NCBI GenBank assembly: GCA_008360975.2
Contig: VLJF02000035.1
Span: 1-64,000, forward strand
Source: Lichenostomus cassidix
Lineage: Eukaryota > Chordata > Aves > Passeriformes > Meliphagidae
Direction of reading: 5' to 3'
Length of the DNA: 64,000 bases
In this document: positions 42,001-52,045 of the stretch, piece by piece
Layout of the letters: the number at the start of each line of letters is the position of its first letter
Numbering within the stretch: position 1 is the first letter of the stretch
Translations under genes and position numbers: made by a program
Notes under the pieces: generated by a model
What the model saw: the letters and a program-made list of their open reading frames with translations, nothing else
What the model was told of the DNA's origin: nothing
Database searches by the model: none

Positions 42001-43651
42001 GTGTCCCCAGCTGTCCCCAGCTGTCCCCTCAGTGTCCCTGTCCCCAGCCTCAGGTATCACCACTGTCAGTGTCCCCAGCTGTCCCCAGCTGTCCCCTCAG
42101 TGTCCCTCGCTGTCCCCAGCCTCAGGTATCACCAGCTGCACCCTGACTACATCCACGAGCGACTCAGGACTCTGGGCAGGAGCTTCGGCCTGCAGGTGCT
42201 GCTGCTGCAGGTGGACGTGGTGAGGTGGCACTGTCCTTGTCACTGTCACTGTCATTGTCACTGTCATTGTCATTGTCACTGTCATTGTCACTGTCACCCC
42301 ATCGTCACCGCTGTATGCCCGCCGTTCCTGTCCCCTCCCTGTCCTGATCCAGGTGTCACTGCTGCAGGTGGACATGGTGAGGTGGCACTGGTACTGTCAC
42401 TGTCATTGTCACTGTTACTGTCCCTGTCCCTGTCATTGTCACTGTCACCTCGTCATCACCGCTGTGTGCTCGTCGTTCCTGTCACCTTGCTGTCCTCGTG
42501 TCCCTCCATTCCTGTCCCCTCCCTGTCCTGATCCAGGTGTCACTGCTGCAGGTGGACGTGGTGAGGTGGCATTGTCATTGTCACTGTCACTGTCATTGTC
42601 ACTGTCACTGTCACTGTCCCCGAGTTGGTTTTGTCACTCTGTGTCCCCTCGCTCTGCTGTCCCTCTGTCCTTCTGTCCCCCTGTTGCCATCCCCATCCTC
42701 TCACCCATCCCTGGTCCCTGTCCCCTCAATGTCCCCTCACCTGTCCCCTCAATGTCCCCACAGAAGGATCCCCACCTGTCCCCTCAATGTCCCCTCCCCT
42801 GTCCCCTCACCCTGTCCCCTCAATGTCCCCTCACCTGTCCCCTCAATGTCCCCTCCCCTGTCCCCTCACCCTGTCCCTGTCCCCTCACCTGTCCCTGTCC
42901 CCTCACTGTCCCCTCTGTCCCCACAGAAGGATCCCCACCAGGCTCTCAAGGACCTGGCCAAGGTTTGTCTCCTCACCGACTGCACCCTCCTGGTGGCCTG
43001 GAGGTAACGCCTGTCCCTTTGTCCCCTTTGTCCCCTGCCACCCCTGGCTGTCCCCAGTGTCCCCAAATGTCCCCAATGTCCCCGCAGCCCCGAGGAGGCC
43101 GGCAGGTACCTGGAGACCTTCAAATCCTACGAGCAGAAACCAGCAGATCTCCTCAAGGAGCGCGTGGAGCACGACTTCCTGTCCCGGGTCGGTGTCCCCA
43201 AGTGTCCCCAGCTGTCCCCTCCCCTCCAGCGCTGTCCCCTGACCCCCCATTGTCACCCCCCAGGTGACAGACTGCCTGACCAGCGTCAAATCTGTCAACA
43301 AAACCGACTCCCTGAGCCTGCTCAGCACCTTCGGGGTGAGTGACACTTGGGGACATTGTGCCACCCTCGGGGACATGTCCCCAACCCCCTGTGACCCCCC
43401 CGAGCCTGTCACCCTGATGTCACCTCCCTGCAGTCGCTGGCGGCTGTGGTGGGAGCGTCCCGGGAGGATCTGTCCCTCTGTCCCGGCGTGGGACCCCAAA
43501 AGGTGAGTGACAGTGACACTGGGGACGTTGGGGACAGAGGGGACATTGGGGACAGAGGGGACACGTGTCATCCTCCTGTCCCTTTGTCCCCAACCAGGCC
43601 AAGCGACTGTTCGATGTGCTGCACGAGCCTTTCCTCAAGAGCCCGCCGTGA
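38885..43651 (+). CDS. ERCC1: ERCC1, complete (nine coding exons)
   Basis: Non-catalytic partner of XPF (ERCC4) in the structure-specific endonuclease that makes the 5' incision in nucleotide excision repair and acts in cross-link repair. Exons: 38885-39004, 39102-39506, 41025-41128, 42120-42219, 42927-43003, 43088-43187, 43264-43335, 43434-43502, 43598-43651. All phases agree: 366 residues and TGA, against 297 in human. Residues 161-180 hold [20 protein letters not shown] (XPA-contact region). The central nuclease-like domain follows ([50 protein letters not shown]). The C-terminal double helix-hairpin-helix is [38 protein letters not shown]. An arginine/aspartate-rich low-complexity insert near residues 86-152 accounts for the extra length. 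Exon 1 could end at 38995 instead of 39004; both keep frame. Confidence 0.97.
39102..39506 (+). CDS. ERCC1: ERCC1 coding exon 2 with RD-rich insert
   Basis: 405 nt from cgccag|GTGGCC to CGGCAG|GTGGGT. Encodes [19 protein letters not shown], the insert [20 protein letters not shown] and related repeats, then [16 protein letters not shown] strong internal GTGAGC donor after 39194 could shorten the exon, but no matching acceptor is obvious. Confidence 0.85.
39515..41005. repeat. TATATCGCGACGCTCACTCTCATATCGCGACATGG array (ERCC1 intron 2)
   Basis: About 22 units near 65-70 bp, each with catatcgcgacatgggggg, a ctgacccc segment and a second atcgcgac-like site, so TCGCGA palindromes occur at dense regular spacing. 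It fills the intron between exons 2 and 3. Confidence 0.9.
41025..41128 (+). CDS. ERCC1: ERCC1 coding exon 3
   Basis: 104 nt from gtccccag|CGCGGC to CTCAG|GTGAGT. Encodes [20 protein letters not shown] then [14 protein letters not shown]; phase 2 out. Confidence 0.96.
41129..42119. repeat. CCCCAGGTGTCC array with exon-4 acceptor shadows
   Basis: Units such as tgtccccaggtgtccccagg; nearly every unit contains CAG|GTGT, which is both acceptor- and donor-like. In the last 270 nt it includes three copies of cagcctcaggtatcacca (exon-like starts 41854, 41968, 42048). The true exon 4 starts at 42120. Confidence 0.9.
42120..42219 (+). CDS. ERCC1: ERCC1 coding exon 4
   Basis: 100 nt from tccccag|CCTCAGG to GACGTG|GTGAGG. 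Encodes [20 protein letters not shown] then [14 protein letters not shown]. Three decoy acceptor copies lie upstream and two decoy donor copies downstream. Confidence 0.96.
42220..42926. repeat. CACTGTCATTGT and CCTGTCCCCTCAATGTCC arrays with donor and acceptor shadows (ERCC1 intron 4)
   Basis: Contains two copies of ctgctgcaggtggac(g/a)tgg plus donor GTGAGG (shadow donors at 42377 and 42561), separated by tcactgtcattgt repeats. A copy of the exon 5 acceptor plus aaggatccccacc lies near 42757. Confidence 0.88.
42927..43003 (+). CDS. ERCC1: ERCC1 coding exon 5
   Basis: 77 nt from tccccacag|AAGGAT to TGGAG|GTAACG. Encodes [20 protein letters not shown] then LLVAW. A copy of its acceptor plus 13 exon bases lies near 42757-42775. 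Confidence 0.96.
43088..43187 (+). CDS. ERCC1: ERCC1 coding exon 6
   Basis: 100 nt from ccccgcag|CCCCGAGG to TCCCGG|GTCGGT. Encodes [20 protein letters not shown] then [14 protein letters not shown]. Confidence 0.95.
43264..43335 (+). CDS. ERCC1: ERCC1 coding exon 7
   Basis: 72 nt from ccccccag|GTGACA to TTCGGG|GTGAGT. Encodes [20 protein letters not shown] then STFG, start of the helix-hairpin-helix domain. Confidence 0.96.
43434..43502 (+). CDS. ERCC1: ERCC1 coding exon 8
   Basis: 69 nt from ccctgcag|TCGCTG to CAAAAG|GTGAGT. Encodes [20 protein letters not shown] then PQK, with the hairpin CPGVGPQK. Confidence 0.96.
43598..43651 (+). CDS. ERCC1: ERCC1 coding exon 9 (last)
   Basis: 54 nt from caaccag|GCCAAG to TGA. 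Encodes [17 protein letters not shown]. Confidence 0.96.
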   Translation, partial: AKRLFDVLHEPFLKSPP

Positions 43652-43659
43652 GCAAAACA

Positions 43660-44870
43660 CCCCCAAAATTAAAAATAAAATAAAAATAAAAATAAAAATT
43701 GTGATTTTTTATAATGAATGACAGTCCTTGGTGACAAAGGTGACACTCAGAAAAACATCCCGAAAATTAAAATAAAAATAAAAATAAAACTTTAAAAAAA
43801 ATTCTGATTTTTTATACTAAATGCCAGTCCTTGGTGACAAAGGTGACACTCGGCAAAACCACCCTGAAAATTAAAATTAAATAAAAAATTCTGATTTTTT
43901 TATACTAAATGCCACTCCTTGGTGACAAAAGTGACACTTGGCAAAACCACCCCGAAAATTAAAATTAAAATAAAAATTAAAATAAAAATTCTGATTTTTC
44001 ATACTAAATGCCAGTCCTTGGTGACAAAGGTGACACTCGGAAAAACCACCCCGAAAATTAAAATTAAAAAAAAATTCTGATTTTTTATAAGTGACAGTTG
44101 TTGGTGACAAAGGTGACACTTGGCAAAACCACCCCGAAAATTAAAATAAAAAATTGTGATTTTTTTATACTAAATGCCAGTCCTTGGTGACAAAGGTGAC
44201 ACTTGGCAAAACCACCCCGAAAATTAAAATTAAAATTTTTTTTTAAATTGTCATTTTTTATACTAAATGACATTCCTTGGTGACAAAGGTGACACTCGGC
44301 AAAACCACCCCGAAAATTAAAATAAATTTTTTTTTTAAAATTCGGTTTTTTATACTAAATGCCAGTCCTTGGTGACAAAGGTGACACTCAGCAAAACCAC
44401 CCCGAAAATTAAAATTAAAATTAAAATTTTTTTTTAAATTGTCATTTTTTATACTAAATGCCAGTCCTTGGTGACAAAGGTGACACTCAGCAAAACCACC
44501 CCGAAAATTAAAATAAAAATAAAAATTAAAATAAAAATAAAAAATTCCATTTTTTATCCTAAATGCCAGTCCTTGGTGACAAAGGTGACACTTGGCAAAA
44601 CCACCCTGAAAATTAAAATAAAATTTTTTTTAAAAATTCGGTTTTTTATAATAAATGACAGTCCTTGGTGACAAAGGTGACACTTCGCAAAACCACCCTG
44701 AAAATTAAAATAAAAATAAAAAATTCCATTTTTTTATCCTAAATGCCAGTCCTTGGTGACAAAGGTGACACTTGGCAAAACCACCCCGAAAATAAAAATA
44801 AAAATAAAAATTAAAATAAAAATTCCGATTTTTTATCCTAAATGCCAGTCCTTGGTGACAAAGGTGACAT
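43660..44870. repeat. Array of about 13 90-bp units between convergent ERCC1 and POLR1G
   Basis: Each unit has ccttggtgacaaaggtgaca, a caaaaccaccccgaaaatta segment, AATAAA-rich aaaataaaaataaaa and ttttttatactaaatgcc. The first unit is the ERCC1 3' UTR itself. On the minus strand each unit offers TATAAA, a weak polyadenylation variant for POLR1G. Confidence 0.9.
43674..43679 (+). promoter_or_regulatory. ERCC1 polyadenylation signal AATAAA
   Basis: First of several overlapping AATAAA hexamers, 23 nt after the stop codon, in aaaattaaaaataaaa. The same segment is amplified in the downstream array. Confidence 0.65.
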
Positions 44871-44876
44871 CCACTG

Positions 44877-45327
44877 TCACTCCTCCTCCTCTCGCTTCTG
44901 CTTCTTCTTCTTCTTCTTCCTCTTGGCCACCTCGCCCTCCTCGGGGGCCACCAGGGGGGACACTGTCCCCTCCCCGGGCTCTGTCCCCACGGCTGGCACT
45001 GTCCCCAGCGCTGTCCCCGTGTCCCCCGGTGCCACCAGCTGCGCTGTCACCTTCGCCTTCTTCCTCCTCCTCCTCCTCTCGGGTGACACGGGGACAGCGG
45101 GGGGGTGGCCGAAGCTGCGGGTGATGGTCAGTGACCCCCGCAGGGGGGTGGCACAGCCCAGGGACCCCTCGGGGGGGACAGGGGACAGCAGCAGGGGACA
45201 GTCCCCTCCCGCCGGGCCGCCCCGCAGCACGTAGAGCTTCGGGTCACTGTTGTCGCTGTCGTTGTCATTGTCACCGCGGGTCTGCAGCCGCTCGAGGCCA
45301 TCCAGGGGCACGGCGCAGCCCTCCAGG
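44877..45327 (-). CDS. POLR1G: POLR1G coding exon 3 (last)
   Basis: Minus-strand acceptor ctcccag|CCTGGAG; 451 nt to TGA (44879-44877). Encodes LEGCAVPLDGLERLQTRG, an acidic [10 protein letters not shown] stretch, the conserved core and the basic tail. Confidence 0.92.
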
Positions 45328-47917
45328 CTGGGAGGGTGGCATTGTCATTGTCATTGTCACCGCGCGGTGACAGCGTGACACCCCGGAATGTGACCCGAGC
45401 CCCGCGTTGTCACCTCCACCACAATGCCCCCCCGTGTCACTGTCCCCTCCCATGTTGTCACTGTCCCCCCAGTGCCACCGTGCCCCCCATTGTCATTGTC
45501 CCCCCGTGTCCCATGTTGTCATTGTCCTCAATGCCACCATGTCCCCCCCATGTCACTGTCCCCCCATTGCATTGTCCCCATTGTCCCTGTCCCCCCACTT
45601 TGTCACTGTCCCCCCAGTGCCACCACATTGTCACTGTCCCCCCTTGTCACTGTCCCCATGACCCTGTCCCCCCTCCCGTTGTCATTGTCCCCCCAATGCC
45701 ACCGTGATCCCATGTCACTGTCCCCATTGTCATTGTCCCCCTCATTGTCACTGTCCCACCAATACCACCATGCCCCCACCATTGTCACTGTCCCCCTGTC
45801 CCAGTGCCCCCATTGTCATTGTCTCCCCATGTCCCTCGTTGTCTGTCCCCCAATGCCACTGTGCCCACCCTATTGTAACTGTCCCCATGTCCCTGTCCCC
45901 CATTGTCACTGTCCACCAATGCCTGCCCCCGCCATGTCACTGTCCCCCATGTCCCTGTCCCCACCATGTCACTGTCCCCCCACTGTCACTGTCCCCCCAT
46001 TGTCACTGTCCCCATGTCACTGTCCCCCCAATGCCACCATGCCCCCATGTCTCCCGTCCCCCCTCCATTGTCATTGTCCCCCCATTGTCACTGTCCACCA
46101 ATGCCAACATGCCCCACGCCATTGTCACTGTCCCCCTGTCCTTGCCCCATTGTCATTGTCTACCCAGTCCCACGTTGTCACTGTCCCCCCAATGCCACTG
46201 TGCCACCCTATTGTCACTGTCCCCCATGTCCCTTTCCCCATTGCACTGTCCCACCAATGCCACCGTGCCCCCGCCATTGTTACTGTCCCCATGCCCCTGT
46301 CCCCACCATGTCACTGTCCCACTGTCACTGTCCGCCTACTGTCACTGTCCCCCCATTGTCACTGTCCCCCATGTCACTGTCCCCCAATGCCACCATGCCC
46401 CCCATGGCCCTGTCCCCCCCATTGTCCCTGTCCCCCCATTGTCCCTGTCCCCCCAACGCCCCCCTGTCCCCCCCAATGCCACCGTGTCCCCCGTTGTCAC
46501 CTGCGGGGACAGAAGTCGGCGGGGGCGCGGATCAGCCACAGCTCGCTGCAGGGACCGCCCAGGGTGACACTGCCTGTCACCGCCTGGAACTCGGGGGGAC
46601 ACTGGAACCGCAGCGGGCCTGGGGACACGCGGGTCACCTCAGGGTCACCCCAGGGCCACCCCAGGGTCACCCCAGGGTCACCTCAGGGTCACTCCCACGG
46701 TCACCCCAGAGTCACCTCAGGGCCACCCCGGGGCCACCCCAGGGCCACCTCAGGGTCACCTCAGGGCCACCTCAGGGTCACCCCAGGGTCGCCCCCAGAG
46801 TCACCCCCACGGTCACCCCAGGGTCACCTCAGGGCCACCCCAGGGTCGCCCCCCAGAGTCACCCCCAGAGTCACCTCAGGGCCACCCCCACGGTCACCCC
46901 AGGGTCACCCCCAGGGTCACCTCAGGGTCACCCCAGGGCCACCCCCAGGGTCACCCCAGGGTCACCTCAGGGTCACCTCAGGGTCACCTCAGGGTCACCC
47001 CCAGGGTCGCCCCCAGAGTCACCCCCACGGTCACCCCAGGGTCACCTCAGGGTCACCTCAGGGCCACCCCCACGGTCACCCCAGAGTCACCCCAGGGTCA
47101 CCCCCAGGCCATTCCTGTCTCCCCCAATGTCCCCCCCGTGTCCCCCCAGACGCTTCCATGTCCCCGATGTCCCCCTGTGTCCCCAATGATCCCATGTCTC
47201 CAATGTCCCCCCCATGTCCCCAGTGTCCCCTCCGTGTCCCCAATGTCCCCCTAAATCCCCCAGTCCCCCCAATGTCCCCCCCATGTCCCCAATGTCCCCA
47301 AAATCCCCAACATCCCCAATGTCCCGAATATCCCAAATGTTCCCAAAGTCCCCTCCGTCTCCCCAATGTCCCCCCATGTCCCCCAGTCCCCAATGTCCCC
47401 CCATGTCCCTCCGTGTCCCCAATGTGCCCCAGACCCCATGTCCCCAATGTCCCCCAGACCCTCCAATGTCCCCAGTGTCCCCGAAGTCCCCAACATCCCC
47501 AATGTCCCCAGACCCTCAATGTCCCCTCCGTGTCCCCATTTTCCTGCGTCCCCAGTGTCCCCATGTCCCCCAGACCCCCAATGTCCCCCGTGTCCCCAAT
47601 GTCCCCAGACCCCCCAATGTCCCCATGTCCCCCGTGTCCCCCAATGTCCCTCCCCTGTCCCCCCAGTGTCCCCCAGACCTCCCTGTCCCCAATGTCTCCC
47701 CGTGTCCCCCGTGTCCCCAATGTCCCCCGTGCACCCAATGTCCCCCAGACTCCCCGTGTCCCCAATGTCCCCAATATCCCCAAGGTCCCAAACGTCCCCT
47801 AATATCCCCCGTGTCCCCCACATCCCCCGTGTCCCCAATGTCCCCAGACCCCCCAATGTCCCTTGCCCCCAGACCCCCAATGTCCCCCCTGTCCCCCCCA
47901 TCCCCCTCACCCTCCAT
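44877..47917 (-). CDS. POLR1G: POLR1G (CD3EAP, PAF49/ASE-1), complete but short
   Basis: RNA polymerase I subunit; its N-terminal part dimerises with POLR1E (PAF53), like yeast A34.5 with A49, in the nucleolus. Minus-strand exons: 47917-47911 (ATGGAGG), 46618-46501, 45327-44877. Phases join to give 191 residues and TGA. Match to human: MEGPLRFQCPPEFQAVTG, CSELWLIRAPADFCPR (human TELWLIQAPADFAPE), CAVPLDGLERL, then PKLYVLRGG and GCATPLRGSLTITRSFG (human CASAPQGTLRILEGP). The tail ends in RKKAKV and a KKKKKKQKREEEE cluster. Human POLR1G has about 510 residues with a long lysine-rich tail; only one such cluster remains here and the stop abuts the repeat array. It is convergent with ERCC1, as in mammals. 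Confidence 0.9.
45335..46495. repeat. CCCCATTGTCACTGTCCCC array (POLR1G intron 2)
   Basis: 1.1 kb of ccccattgtcactgtccccc-type units with interspersed caatgccaccatgccccc. Long HCPP-type frames on the plus strand are artefacts. Confidence 0.9.
46501..46618 (-). CDS. POLR1G: POLR1G coding exon 2
   Basis: 118 nt on the minus strand from tgtccccag|GCCCGC to CCGCAG|GTGACA. Encodes PLRFQCPPEFQAVTGSVTLG then GPCSELWLIRAPADFCPR. Confidence 0.92.
46625..47904. repeat. GGGTCACCCCAGGGTCACC and GTCCCCAATGTCCCC arrays (POLR1G intron 1)
   Basis: 46625-47105: units such as ccccagggtcacctcagggt. 47105-47904: units such as tgtccccaatgtcccccaga. The second array starts directly at the exon 1 donor when read on the minus strand. 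Confidence 0.9.
47911..47917 (-). CDS. POLR1G: POLR1G coding exon 1 (7 nt coding)
   Basis: ATGGAGG followed by donor GTGAGG (47910-47905). Joined to exon 2 it reads MEGPLRFQCPP. The choice rests on phase and resemblance to the human MEEPQ...FSCPPNF start. Confidence 0.75.
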
Positions 47918-47934
47918 GCCGCCGCCTCGTGCCC

Positions 47935-48080
47935 GCCTGGCTCCTCCCCCCGTCCCGCGGCGCACTTGGTACAGTCCGGGGCGGGGCCAGGGGGCGTGGC
48001 TATGCAAATAACCCTCCCGGCCGCTTCCTTAAATGGGCATGGGCGTGGCCTGGCGGCGGGTGGCATTTAAAGGTACAGCG
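47935..48080 (-). promoter_or_regulatory. Probable POLR1G promoter with octamer and GC boxes
   Basis: Non-repetitive sequence upstream of the POLR1G ATG. It has GGGGCGGGG, two GGGCGTGG boxes, a perfect octamer ATGCAAAT at 48002-48009 and an AT-rich TTTAAAG near 48066. The octamer is the POU (OCT1/OCT2) consensus. Confidence 0.45.
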
Positions 48081-48084
48081 ACCC

Positions 48085-48270
48085 CGCTCCGGGGGGACCC
48101 GGGGGGCGAACCGGGGGGCAACCGGGGGGCAAACGGGGCTCGCAGGGGGGTCGGGGGGCTGCGGAAGGGCGGGGCGGAGGTTTTGAGGGGGGGTCCGGGT
48201 TGCGGCGGGCTCCCGGCGTGCACCGGGACGGGACGGGGCGGGGGCGTGGCGGGGAGGAGCCGGAGCTGCA
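48085..48270 (+). other. Candidate 5' non-coding exon of PPP1R13L
   Basis: A GC-rich, mostly unique segment ends in GAGCTGCAG|GTAGGG, a good donor at 48271. It has no reading frame resembling a known protein. The position, divergent from POLR1G and upstream of PPP1R13L, would suit an untranslated first exon. Inference only. Confidence 0.25.
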
Positions 48271-48289
48271 GGTAGGGGGTGGGGGAGGA

Positions 48290-50000
48290 ATTTGGGGGGC
48301 GCGACCCCCCCCCGTGGGAGCGGAGACCCCCCCGTGGGAACGGAGACCCCCCCGTGGGAACGGAGACCCCCCCGTGGGGGTTCCGAGTGGTTCCCGTGGG
48401 ACCCCCGTGGGACACGGAGCGTTCCCGTGGGACCACCCCGAAAGATCCGAGTGGTTCCCGTGGGACCCCCCCGTGGGACCCCCAGTGGGACCCCCCCGTG
48501 GGACACCCCCGGCACCCAAATCCCCCCCGTGGGACCCCCGGTGGGATCCGCCCATCCCCCCTCCTTTGGGATCTTCCCAACCCCCCCCTCCTCCCCATTC
48601 CCGGGACCTTGACCCCCCCCGTGGGAACCTCGGACCCCCCGTGGGACCCCCGAACCCCCCCGTGGGACCCCCGAACCCCCCCGTGGGACCCTCGGACCCC
48701 CCCGTGGGAACCCCGGGCTCCCCCCGTGGGATCTGCTCCTCCTCCGTGGGATTTCTCCCATTTTTAGGATCCTTTCTGACCCCCCCCGGTGGGATTTCCC
48801 CCTTTTTTAGGATCTCTGTAGGATCCGCGACCCCCCCGTGGAGATCTGCCCCTCCTCCGTGGGTTTCCCCCTTTTTCGGATCCTTTCTGCCCCTCTTCCG
48901 TGGGATTTCCCCCTTTTTAGGATCCTTTTCCCGTGGGATTTCTCCATTTTTAGGATCTCTGTGGGATCCGCGACCCTCCCGGTGGGATTTCCCCCTTTTT
49001 TAGGATCCTCTTCCCGTGGGATTTTCCCCCTTTTTAGGATCTCTGTGGGATCCGCGACCCTCCTGGTGGGGTTTTCCCCCCTTTTTAGGACCCTCTCCGC
49101 CACCCCCCGTGGGATTCGTCTCCCGTGGGATCCTCTTCCCTTGGGATTTTCCCCCTTTTTAGGATCTCTGTAGGATCCGCGACCCCCGCGGTGGGATTTC
49201 CCCCATTTTTAGGATCCTTTCCCGGTGGGATTTCCCCCTTTTTAGGATCTCTGTGGGATCCGCGACCCCCCCGGTGGGTTTTCTCCCCTTTTTCGGATCA
49301 TCTCCACGCGGGATCTGCTCCCCCTCCGTGGGATTCATCTCCTGTGGGATTCGCGACCCCCACGGTGGGATTTCCCCCCTTTTTCGCATCCTCTCCCGGT
49401 GGGATTTTCCCCCTTTTTCGGACCCTTTCCGCCCCCGCCGTGGGATTTCCCCCCTTTTTAGGATCTCTGTGGGATCCACGACCTCCCCGTGGGATTTCCC
49501 CCCTTTTTCGGATCCTCTCCCGTGGGATTTCTCCCCTTTTTTAGGATCCCCTCCCGGTGGGATTTCCCCCATTTTCGGACCCTTCCCGCCCCCCGTGGGA
49601 TTCGTCTCCCGTGGGATCCACGACCCCCCCGTGGGATTTCCCCCTTTTTAGGATCCTCTTCCCTTGGGATTTTCCCCCTTTTTAGGATCTCTGTAGGATC
49701 CGTGACCCCCCGGTGGGATTTTCCCCCCATTTTCGGACCCTTCCCGCCCCTCCTCCGTGGGATTCGTCTCCCGTGGGTCCCGCCCCTCCCCGTGGGATTT
49801 CCCCCCTATTTCGGATCCTCTTCCCGTGGGATTTCTCCCATTTTTCGGATCCTTTCCGCCCCGCCGGTGGGATTTCTCCCCTTTTTCGGATCCTCCCCCC
49901 GGTGGGATTTCTCTCATTTTTCGCATCCTCTCCCGGTGGGATTTCCCCCCATTTTCGGCTCCTTCCCGCCCCCCCCCGTGGGATCGGTCTCCCGTGGGTC
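48290..50000. repeat. CCCCCGTGGGATTTCCCCC array
   Basis: About 1.7 kb: first gacccccccgtgggaacc units, then longer units with cgtgggatttccccctttt and aggatctctgtgggatccgc. Intergenic; no gene seen. Confidence 0.9.
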
Positions 50001-50139
50001 CCGCCCCCCCCCCCGTGGGCCTGCCCCCCACCCCCGGTACCCCGGGGCGCAGGGTGGGGCTCCTTCCCTCCTTCCCTCCCTCCCCCCGCGCCTCCCCCGC
50101 GTGACCCAGCGCTCTGGAATTGGGCGGAGAGGCCGCGGG

Positions 50140-51010
50140 GACGCGACACCGGGATCTACCGGGATCTACCGGGACCCCCAGGGACCCCCCAGGTACCCAT
50201 CGGGACCCACCGGGACCCCCCAGGGACCCCCCAGGTACCCATCGGGACCCCCCAGGTACCCATCGGGACCCACCGGGACCCCCCAAATACCCACCGGGAC
50301 CCCCCAGGTACTCATCGGGACCCACCGGGACCCACCGGGACATTCCCACACCCACCGGGACTCCACCGGGACCCCCCAGGTACCCACCGGGACCCTCCAG
50401 AACCCTCCCCGGAATCCACCGAGACCTACCGGGACCCCACCGGGACCCCACCGGGATCCCCCAGGTACTCACCGAGACCCCCAGAACCTACCGGGGCCCC
50501 CCAGGTATCCATCGGGACCCACCGGAACCCTCCCCGGAATCCACCGGGACCTATCGGGACCACCCCGGAATCCACCGGGACCCCCCAGGCACTCACCGGG
50601 ACCCCCTAGGTACCCACCGGGACCTACCGGCAGCCACCGGGACCCCACCGGGACCCCCTAGGTACTCATCGGGACCCCCCAGAACCCATCGGGACCCCCC
50701 AGGTACTCATCGGGACCCCCTAGGTACCCACCGGGACCCCACCGGGACCCACCAGGGACCCACCGGGACCCCCCAGGCACTCACCGGGACCCCACCGGGA
50801 TCTATTGGGACCCCCCAGCACCCACCGGAACCCCCAGGTACCCATCGGGACATTCCCGCACCCACCGGGACCCACCGGAACCCCCCCCGGAACTCCTCAG
50901 GGCCCCCCAGGATCTACCAGCACCCACCGGGACACCGCCGGGACCCCCCAGCACCCACCGGAACCCCTCCCGGAACCCCCTAACACCCACCGGGACCCAC
51001 CAGGTACAGA
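50140..51010. repeat. CACCGGGACCCCCCAGGTACC array
   Basis: About 15-30 bp units such as atcgggacccaccgggaccc and ccccaggtaccc. Highly regular and CpG-containing. Confidence 0.9.
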
Positions 51011-51039
51011 CCCCCGAGAGAAACCCACGGCCCGAACCC

Positions 51040-51950
51040 CTGGATGGGAGGATTTGGGGTCCTGGGGGAGGATTTGGGGGTCCCGGGTGGGATTTGGGGC
51101 ACCCTGGGTGGGATTAGGGAGTCTTGGGGGAGGATTTGGGGGTCCTGGGGGAGGATTTGGGGTCCTGAAGGATGATTTGGGGTCCCGGGTGGGATTTGGG
51201 GCACCCTGGGGTGCTGGGAAACCCGGCTGGGATTTGGGGGTCCCTGGGGAGAATTTGGGGTCCTGGGGGAGGATTTGAGGCACCCTGGGTGGGATTTGGG
51301 GCACCCTGGGGGAGGATTTGGGGTCCTGGGTGGGATTTGGGGGTCCCTGGGGAGAATTTGGGGTCCTGGGGGAGGATTTGGGGGTCCTGGGATGCTGGGA
51401 AAGCCAGCTGAGATTTGGGGGTCTTGAGATTTGGGGTTAGGGCAGCCCGGGGTGGGATTTGGGGTGCCGAGGAAGGGTTTGGGGTCCCTGGGGTGGGATT
51501 TGGGGTCCTGGGGATGTTGGTCCTGGGTGGGATTTGGGGTCCCCTGGGGTGGGATTTGGGGTGCCGAGGAGGGGTTTGGGGTGCCAAATCCACCCGGGAC
51601 CCCAAATCCCACCCCAGACCCTCAAATCCCACCCCAGACCCCTAAATCACCCCCAGACCCCCAAATCCCAACCCCAGACCCCCAAATCCCACCCCAGATC
51701 CCGAAATCTCACCCCAGACCCCCAAATCTCACCCCAGACACCCAAATCTCACCCCCAGATCCCCAAATCCACCCCCAGACCCCCAAATCTCACCCCAGAC
51801 CCCCAAATCCCCCTCGGCCCCCAAATCCATCCCCAGACCCCAATCCCACCCCAAACCCCCTCGGCCCCCAAATCCCCCAAATCCCTCCCCCCGCCCCTCC
51901 CGCAGCCCCTTCCCCCAGGACACCCCCTCCCCATCCCATCCACTCCCCCA
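51040..51950. repeat. GGTCCTGGGGGAGGATTTGGGG then CCCAGACCCCCAAATCCCA arrays
   Basis: 51040-51590 is G-rich on the plus strand (tcctgggggaggatttgggg). 51590-51950 is C-rich (ccagacccccaaatcccacc), roughly the reverse complement of the first in composition. Together they form a large imperfect inverted arrangement. Confidence 0.85.
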
Positions 51951-52045
51951 CGGGCTAATCCCTCAAAACTGGGGGTCCCACCGCCCCCACCCCGTTTTTG
52001 GGGGGCCCCGGGCTGGCCCTGCCCCGGGGTGGGCGGCGGCGGGAT

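Noticed and set aside
45424..47802. A 792-codon plus-strand frame rich in HCPP and PQCP
   Set aside because: It is antisense to POLR1G introns and made of GTCCCC repeats; no family similarity.
51040..51950. Conserved exon upstream of PPP1R13L in the GGATTTGGGG/CCAAATCCC region
   Set aside because: Only short tandem units are visible; no splice-bounded frame matches the ASPP family.
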